Of a stretch of DNA of 64,000 nucleotides, positions 59,902 to 64,000 are shown one piece after another. The stretch covers positions 1 through 64,000 of the forward strand of contig JALQCY010000005.1 in assembly GCA_023241745.1 (NCBI GenBank). The letters are read 5' to 3'. How positions within the stretch are numbered: the stretch's first letter is position 1; every line of letters starts with the position of its first letter. The translations under genes and the position numbers were made by a program. The notes beneath the pieces are model-generated. The model did no database searches and was not told the DNA's origin. It saw only the letters and a list, made by a program, of their open reading frames with translations. The DNA comes from Isoptericola peretonis. GTDB lineage: Bacteria; Actinomycetota; Actinomycetes; Actinomycetales; Cellulomonadaceae.

Positions 59902-60642
59902 TCACTTGCCCTGGTTGGCGACCGCCGCGATGGCGTCCTTGGCGGCCTCGGGGTCGAGGTACGTGCCGCCCGGGTTGGTGGGCTGCAGCGTCTCCTCGTC
60001 GAGCTCGTAGACCAGCGGGATGCCCGTGGGGATGTTCAGCCCGGCGATGGTCTCGTCGTCGACGCCGTCGAGGTGCTTGACGATCGCGCGCAGCGAGTTG
60101 CCGTGCGCGGCGACGAGGACGGTCTTGCCGGCCTTGAGGTCCGGCACGATCTCGCCGTCCCAGTACGGGAGCGCCCGGTCGAGCACCTGCTTGAGGGCCT
60201 CCGCGCGCGGGATGGGCTCCCCCGCGTAGCGCACGTCGGCGTCCTGCGAGAACTCGGAGCCCAGCTCGATCTCGGGCGGCGGCACGTCGTAGGAACGGCG
60301 CCAGAGCATGAACTGCTCCTCGCCGTACTGGTCGCGCACCTGCTTCTTGTCCTTGCCCTGCAGGTCGCCGTAGTGGCGCTCGTTGAGGCGCCAGTTCCGC
60401 TTCACCGGGATCCAGTGGCGGTCGGCGGCGTCGAGCGCCAGGTTCGCCGTGTTGATGGCGCGGCGCAGCAGCGACGTGTGCACGACGTCGGGGGTGACGC
60501 CGGACTCCTTGAGCAGCTCGCCGCCGCGCCTCGCCTCCGCGGTGCCCTTCTCCGACAGCGGCACGTCCACCCAGCCGGTGAAGAGGTTCTTCGCGTTCCA
60601 CTCGCTCTCGCCGTGGCGGAGCAGCACGAGGGTGTAGGTCAT
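59902..60642 (-). CDS. gpmA: 2,3-bisphosphoglycerate-dependent phosphoglycerate mutase
   Basis: A 246-residue cytoplasmic glycolytic enzyme interconverting 2- and 3-phosphoglycerate. The histidine phospho-acceptor is His10 in [10 protein letters not shown]. The second catalytic His is in [18 protein letters not shown], and [15 protein letters not shown] is the family signature. The ATG at 60642 places His10 at the canonical position and has an AGGA site 9-10 bases upstream; an in-frame ATG 9 bases earlier abuts that site. Confidence 0.96.
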   Translation of the reverse strand: MTYTLVLLRHGESEWNAKNLFTGWVDVPLSEKGTAEARRGGELLKESGVTPDVVHTSLLRRAINTANLALDAADRHWIPVKRNWRLNERHYGDLQGKDKKQVRDQYGEEQFMLWRRSYDVPPPEIELGSEFSQDADVRYAGEPIPRAEALKQVLDRALPYWDGEIVPDLKAGKTVLVAAHGNSLRAIVKHLDGVDDETIAGLNIPTGIPLVYELDEETLQPTNPGGTYLDPEAAKDAIAAVANQGK

Positions 60643-60724
60643 GGGGACCATCCTGCCTTCTCCGTCGCGCCGGACGCACCGCGGGCCGGATCCCGGACCT
60701 GTGACGTCCGGATCACCCGACCGG

Positions 60725-61165
60725 TCAGGCGTCGGCGCGCTCCAGGACGAAGACGGGGATCTGCCGGTCGGTCCTCTTCTGGTAGTCGGCGTAGTCGGGG
60801 TACGCGGCCACCGACCGCTCCCACCACAGCGCCTTCTCGTCGCCCGTCACCTCGCGGGCGACGTACTCGTGCTTCTCGGGCCCGTCCTGCAGCTCGACCC
60901 GCGGGTTCGCCAGGACGTTGTAGTACCAGACCGGGTGCTGGGGCGCGCCGCCCAGCGACGCGACGACGGCGTACGCGCCGTCGTGCTCCACGCGCATCAG
61001 CGGCACCTTGCGGAGCTTGCCGCTCTTCGCGCCGACCGTCGTGAGGATGACGACGGGCATGCCGCGCATCGTGGTGCCCTTGGTGCCGCCGGAGCTCTCG
61101 TAGAGCTCCACCTGGTGGGCGGCGCGGGCGGACGGGCTGGGTGCGTACTCTCCGGTGATCGGCAT
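60725..61165 (-). CDS. Deazaflavin (F420)-dependent nitroreductase-family protein
   Basis: A 146-residue split-barrel flavin/deazaflavin reductase of the Ddn family. It has [27 protein letters not shown] near residue 30, the typical phosphate-binding loop, and [15 protein letters not shown] near 78. Family members use F420H2 to reduce quinones or nitro compounds. Whether this organism makes F420 is not shown here. The ATG at 61165 gives the family length. Confidence 0.85.
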   Translation of the reverse strand: MPITGEYAPSPSARAAHQVELYESSGGTKGTTMRGMPVVILTTVGAKSGKLRKVPLMRVEHDGAYAVVASLGGAPQHPVWYYNVLANPRVELQDGPEKHEYVAREVTGDEKALWWERSVAAYPDYADYQKRTDRQIPVFVLERADA

Positions 61166-61224
61166 GTCCCGTGCAATCCCGTGCCCGGGCGATCCATTCC
61201 CGAACCACCTCGCGAGATCGCGGG

Positions 61225-62574
61225 CTACCTCGGCGAGCGGGAGCGGTGCACCTTCGCGGCCTGCGCGTAGACGTCGAGCATGGCCGCGGCGGCGCGGTCC
61301 CAGCTGAAACGCTCGCTGGCGCGGCGGGCGCCGGCCGCGAGGCGGGCGCGGCGCTCGTCGTCGGCCAGCAGGTCCCCCAGCTCGCGCGCCCAGGTCCACG
61401 GGCTGTGGTCGGGCACGAGGACGCCGGAGACGCCGTCCACCACGACCGTCTGCAGCCCGCCGACCGCCGCGGCGACGACCGGCGTGCCCGCGGCCTGCGC
61501 CTCGGCCGCGACAAGGCCGAACGACTCGTTGTGCGACGGCACCGCGACGACGTCGGCCGCGCGCAGGTAGTCGACCAGCTCCTCGCGCGGCACCGGGGGC
61601 CGCACCACGAGGTGGTCCGTCACGCCGACCTGGTGGGCCAGCGCCTCGAGCTCACGCACCGCCGTCGGCCGGCCGCTCGCACCGCCCAGCACCACCAGCG
61701 CGGGCACGTGCGACCCGCCGCCGTCGCACCAGGACTCCGCCTCGGTGGCGTCGCCGGAGGAAGCGTGGTCGGCCAGGACGCCGAGCGCGCGCACCAGCAC
61801 GTCCGGGCCCTTGAGCAGCTGGACCCGCCCCGCGAACAGCACGACGCGCCGGTCCGTCGGCAGGCCGAGCCGCTCGCGCAGCGCGCGCCGCGTCTCGTCG
61901 ACGTCCTGCCCCGGCGCGGGCTCGAGCGGGCGGAACACGTCGAGGTCGACGCCGGGCGCGACGACGTGCACGCGGTCCAGGTCGGCCCGGTACTCCTGCT
62001 CCAGGTCGTGCGCCTCCTCGCGGGTCGAGGCGACGAGGCCGTCGGCGGCCTCCACCACCTGTTCCTCCCCCACGACCCGGCCCATCGGCTCCGGCGAGTC
62101 GCCCGGGGCGAGGGCGGCGTTCTTCACCCGCGCCATCGTGTGCATGGTGTGCACCAGCGGGACGTCCCACCGTTCCGCGGCGAGCCAGCCCACCTGGCCG
62201 GAGAGCCAGTAGTGGCTGTGCACGACGTCGTACCAGTGCGGCGGCCGGTGCGCCTCGGCCCGCAGCACTCCCGCGGTGAAGGCGCAGAGCTGGCCCGGCA
62301 GGTCGTTCTTGTCGAGCCCCTCGTACGGCCCGGCGGCCACGTGCACCACCCGGATGCCGGGCTCGACCTCCACCCACCGCGGCTGCGCCGACGTCGTCGC
62401 GCGCGTGAAGATCTCGACCTCGGCCCCGCGGCGGGCCAGCGCGCGCGCCAGCTCCAGCACGTAGACGTTCATGCCGCCCGCGTCGCCGGTGCCGGGCTGG
62501 TCCAGCGGCGACGTGTGCACGGACAGCATCGCCACCCGTGGGCCGGGTCGGACGGCATCCCCCGGCGTGGCCAT
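61225..62574 (-). CDS. mshA: D-inositol-3-phosphate glycosyltransferase (mycothiol synthesis)
   Basis: A 449-residue GT4 enzyme that adds GlcNAc from UDP-GlcNAc to inositol-3-phosphate, the first step of mycothiol synthesis. Early [26 protein letters not shown] (split here for length) is diagnostic: HTSPLDQPG then [10 protein letters not shown]. Later blocks include [24 protein letters not shown], and the nucleotide-sugar ExxxxG region [20 protein letters not shown]. Its ATG overlaps the stop codon of the lactonase-like gene upstream (ATGA). The mycothiol route supports actinobacterial origin. Confidence 0.94.
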   Translation of the reverse strand: MATPGDAVRPGPRVAMLSVHTSPLDQPGTGDAGGMNVYVLELARALARRGAEVEIFTRATTSAQPRWVEVEPGIRVVHVAAGPYEGLDKNDLPGQLCAFTAGVLRAEAHRPPHWYDVVHSHYWLSGQVGWLAAERWDVPLVHTMHTMARVKNAALAPGDSPEPMGRVVGEEQVVEAADGLVASTREEAHDLEQEYRADLDRVHVVAPGVDLDVFRPLEPAPGQDVDETRRALRERLGLPTDRRVVLFAGRVQLLKGPDVLVRALGVLADHASSGDATEAESWCDGGGSHVPALVVLGGASGRPTAVRELEALAHQVGVTDHLVVRPPVPREELVDYLRAADVVAVPSHNESFGLVAAEAQAAGTPVVAAAVGGLQTVVVDGVSGVLVPDHSPWTWARELGDLLADDERRARLAAGARRASERFSWDRAAAAMLDVYAQAAKVHRSRSPR

Positions 62575-63671
62575 CAGGACTCCAGCACGCACGCGGGAGG
62601 CGTGGGCAGCGCGTGACGCGCGACCACCTCGCCGGTCCCCGTCGCGGGATCGATGCGCACGGTGGCGAGCTCGCTGCGGCCCTGCAGCGCCACGACGACG
62701 GTCTCCGCGCCGTCGTCGTCCGACGCGAGGACGGCGTGGTGGCGCGGCCAGGCCCCGTCCCCGAGCGGGATGTCGGCGAGGTGCTCGAGGCCGGGAACGC
62801 CCGCGGTCACCCGGAGCACGGCGAGCACGTCCGCGCCGCGCACCCCGACGTGCAGGCGCGAGCCGTCGGCGCTGAGGGTCACGTGGGCCGCGAAGTCGCG
62901 GCCGGCCTGCGCGGCAGGCGTGATCGGCACCGCGGCCGCCTGCGTCCACCCGACGCCGTCGCGCACGAGCACGTGCGCGCGCGCGTCCAGCTCGCCGACC
63001 ACGACCAGCGACCCGTCCGGGAGCGCGACCAGGTGCCGCGGCCCCGTGCCGGGCGGCAGGACGGCGGCGACGTCCGCCGACGCACCCGTCTCCGCGCCCT
63101 CGGCCGGGTAGCGCCGCACCACGTCCGCACCCAGGTCGCACACCAGCACGTCGGCGCCGGCGTCCGCCACGAAGTGCGCGTGCGGCCCGGCCTGGCGCTC
63201 GACGACGGGCCCGCTGCCCACGCCGGGGTGCGCGACGACGCCGTCCGCCGCGAGGCCGCCCGTCGCCTCGTCGACGGCCACCGACGCCGCGACGCCGTCG
63301 CCGTAGTTCGCCACCCAGACGGACCCCGCGCGCGCCAGCACGTGACAGGGCTCCGCGCCGCCGGACGACACCGAGCCCGACGGCGCGAGCGTCGCCGCCC
63401 CCTCGCCGTCCCCGTCCACCCGGAACGCCGTCAGGGCACCGTCGGGCGTCTCCCGCACCGCGTACAGCGTGCGGCCCGACGGGTGCGCCGCCAGGAACGA
63501 CGGCGCCGCCGCGGCGATCGCCGGCACGGCCGACGCGACCGACCCGTCGGCGTCCAGCGCGACGCGCCAGATGCTCTCGCCGCTGCCCGCCTCGGCCCCC
63601 GGCTGCGGGTAGGTGCCGACCCAGAGGTGCGCCCGAGCGCCCGGTCCCGTCGATGTCCTCGGCTCCGTCAT
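62574..63671 (-). CDS. Lactonase-family seven-bladed beta-propeller protein
   Basis: A 365-residue cytoplasmic protein of the 6-phosphogluconolactonase/carboxy-muconate cyclase (Pgl/YbhE) beta-propeller family. It has [22 protein letters not shown] at the start (split for length: [19 protein letters not shown]), [16 protein letters not shown] near 58, [15 protein letters not shown] near 160 and [12 protein letters not shown] near 205. It may hydrolyse a sugar lactone. TAGGCT (63678-63683) ends 6 bases before the ATG, predicting a leaderless mRNA. It overlaps mshA by 4 bases, so the two are coupled. Confidence 0.88.
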   Translation of the reverse strand: MTEPRTSTGPGARAHLWVGTYPQPGAEAGSGESIWRVALDADGSVASAVPAIAAAAPSFLAAHPSGRTLYAVRETPDGALTAFRVDGDGEGAATLAPSGSVSSGGAEPCHVLARAGSVWVANYGDGVAASVAVDEATGGLAADGVVAHPGVGSGPVVERQAGPHAHFVADAGADVLVCDLGADVVRRYPAEGAETGASADVAAVLPPGTGPRHLVALPDGSLVVVGELDARAHVLVRDGVGWTQAAAVPITPAAQAGRDFAAHVTLSADGSRLHVGVRGADVLAVLRVTAGVPGLEHLADIPLGDGAWPRHHAVLASDDDGAETVVVALQGRSELATVRIDPATGTGEVVARHALPTPPACVLES

Positions 63672-63701
63672 GCACCCAGCCTATGACCGCCGGTCGCCCG
63701 T

Positions 63702-63760
63702 CCCCGCGCGCACGTGACCCCCGGCCGGATGCCCCGGCCGGGGGTCACGTGCGCGCGGGG
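63702..63760 (-). terminator. Terminator of lsr2
   Basis: Perfect 27-base arms (63702-63728 and 63734-63760) around a 5-base loop, starting 5 bases past the lsr2 stop codon. There is no U-tract. It separates lsr2 from the lactonase-like gene. Confidence 0.85.
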
Positions 63761-63765
63761 CGAGG

Positions 63766-64000
63766 TCAGTGCGCGGACTCGTAGGCGGCCATCACCGACG
63801 AGGAGATGCGGCCCCGGTCGCTGACCTGGTGACCGTTCTCGCGGGCCCACTCGCGGATCTTGGCGAGCTGGGCCCGGTCGGTCGTGGTGCGACGACCGGC
63901 GGAGCGGGTGGTCCCGCCGAGGCGTGCGCTGGTCTTGCGCCCGTGCCCGATCCAGGAGGCGAACGAGTCGCGGAGCTCGGACGCGTGCGCGGAGGTGAGG
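63766..64000 (-). CDS. lsr2: Lsr2 nucleoid-associated protein, C-terminal part (5' end outside window)
   Basis: The last 78 residues of a protein whose C-terminal DNA-binding domain fits Lsr2: [23 protein letters not shown], with the RGR minor-groove hook, and a [11 protein letters not shown] end. Upstream of it a basic linker ([18 protein letters not shown]) is typical. Lsr2 binds AT-rich DNA and silences acquired genes. The N-terminal dimerisation part and start codon lie beyond base 64000. Confidence 0.9.
   Translation of the reverse strand, partial: LTSAHASELRDSFASWIGHGRKTSARLGGTTRSAGRRTTTDRAQLAKIREWARENGHQVSDRGRISSSVMAAYESAH

Overview
The window is very GC-rich chromosomal DNA of an actinobacterium, with near-universal G/C at third codon positions and many GTG starts. 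A mycothiol gene (mshA), lsr2, a Streptomyces-type conservon, the proteasome activator Bpa and a DUF5926 gene support this. The mix of beta-glucosidase, Opp-type and Agl-type sugar importers suggests a plant-polymer-degrading Micrococcales lineage (Cellulomonas/Cellulosimicrobium/Promicromonospora-like). That placement is inference. No prophage, insertion sequence, integron or CRISPR array was seen.

Layout. 1-310: tandem promoters and leader of an rRNA operon that runs leftward out of the window. 376-1887: Na+/proline symporter. 2078-4480: tRNA-Arg(ACG), tRNA-Ser(GCT), a GMC oxidoreductase and tRNA-Ser(TGA). 4596-10193: a four-gene conservon (cvnA-B-C-D, leftward) coding for a sensor-kinase-like protein, a roadblock protein, a DUF742 protein and a small GTPase. 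10328-13456: quinone reductase, Bpa, EamA exporter, DUF805 protein. 13544-17023: alpha-glucoside-type ABC importer without an ATPase gene. 17282-21489: methionine aminopeptidase, HAD phosphatase/serS pair, diacylglycerol-kinase-like protein. 21577-27852: a 1589-residue membrane protein built as an internal tandem duplication, then a SulP transporter. 28002-31467: ROK regulator, YdjC/ChbG deacetylase and GPH sugar transporter, all coupled by 4-base overlaps. 31599-38389: glycosyltransferase, DUF5926, CoA-transferase, a molybdenum oxidoreductase/flavin reductase/zinc-ribbon operon, Ppx/GppA and a SHOCT protein.

38564-47136 holds a nearly complete haem precursor pathway: hemA divergent from hemE-hemY, then hemC-hemD-hemB-hemL, most junctions overlapping by 4 bases. 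47150-49689: a TetR regulator and a divergent ABC exporter with two 16-base perfect palindromes in front, one containing the exporter start codon. 49903-58710: a LacI regulator and an Opp-type ABC importer, fused double ATPase, alpha/beta hydrolase and GH1 beta-glucosidase, with matching 14-base operators before the LacI gene and the operon. This looks like a beta-glucoside or cello-oligosaccharide uptake locus. 58810-64000: DUF4037 nucleotidyltransferase, gpmA, deazaflavin-dependent reductase, mshA, a lactonase-like beta-propeller and the C-terminal half of Lsr2.

Recurring regulatory architecture: at least a dozen genes carry a TANNNT-type -10 box ending 6-8 bases before the start codon, which predicts leaderless mRNAs. 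Both sugar ABC operons have a strong hairpin right after the binding-protein gene. Two unrelated convergent loci 40 kb apart share a 3'-end module that supplies the stop codon of one gene.
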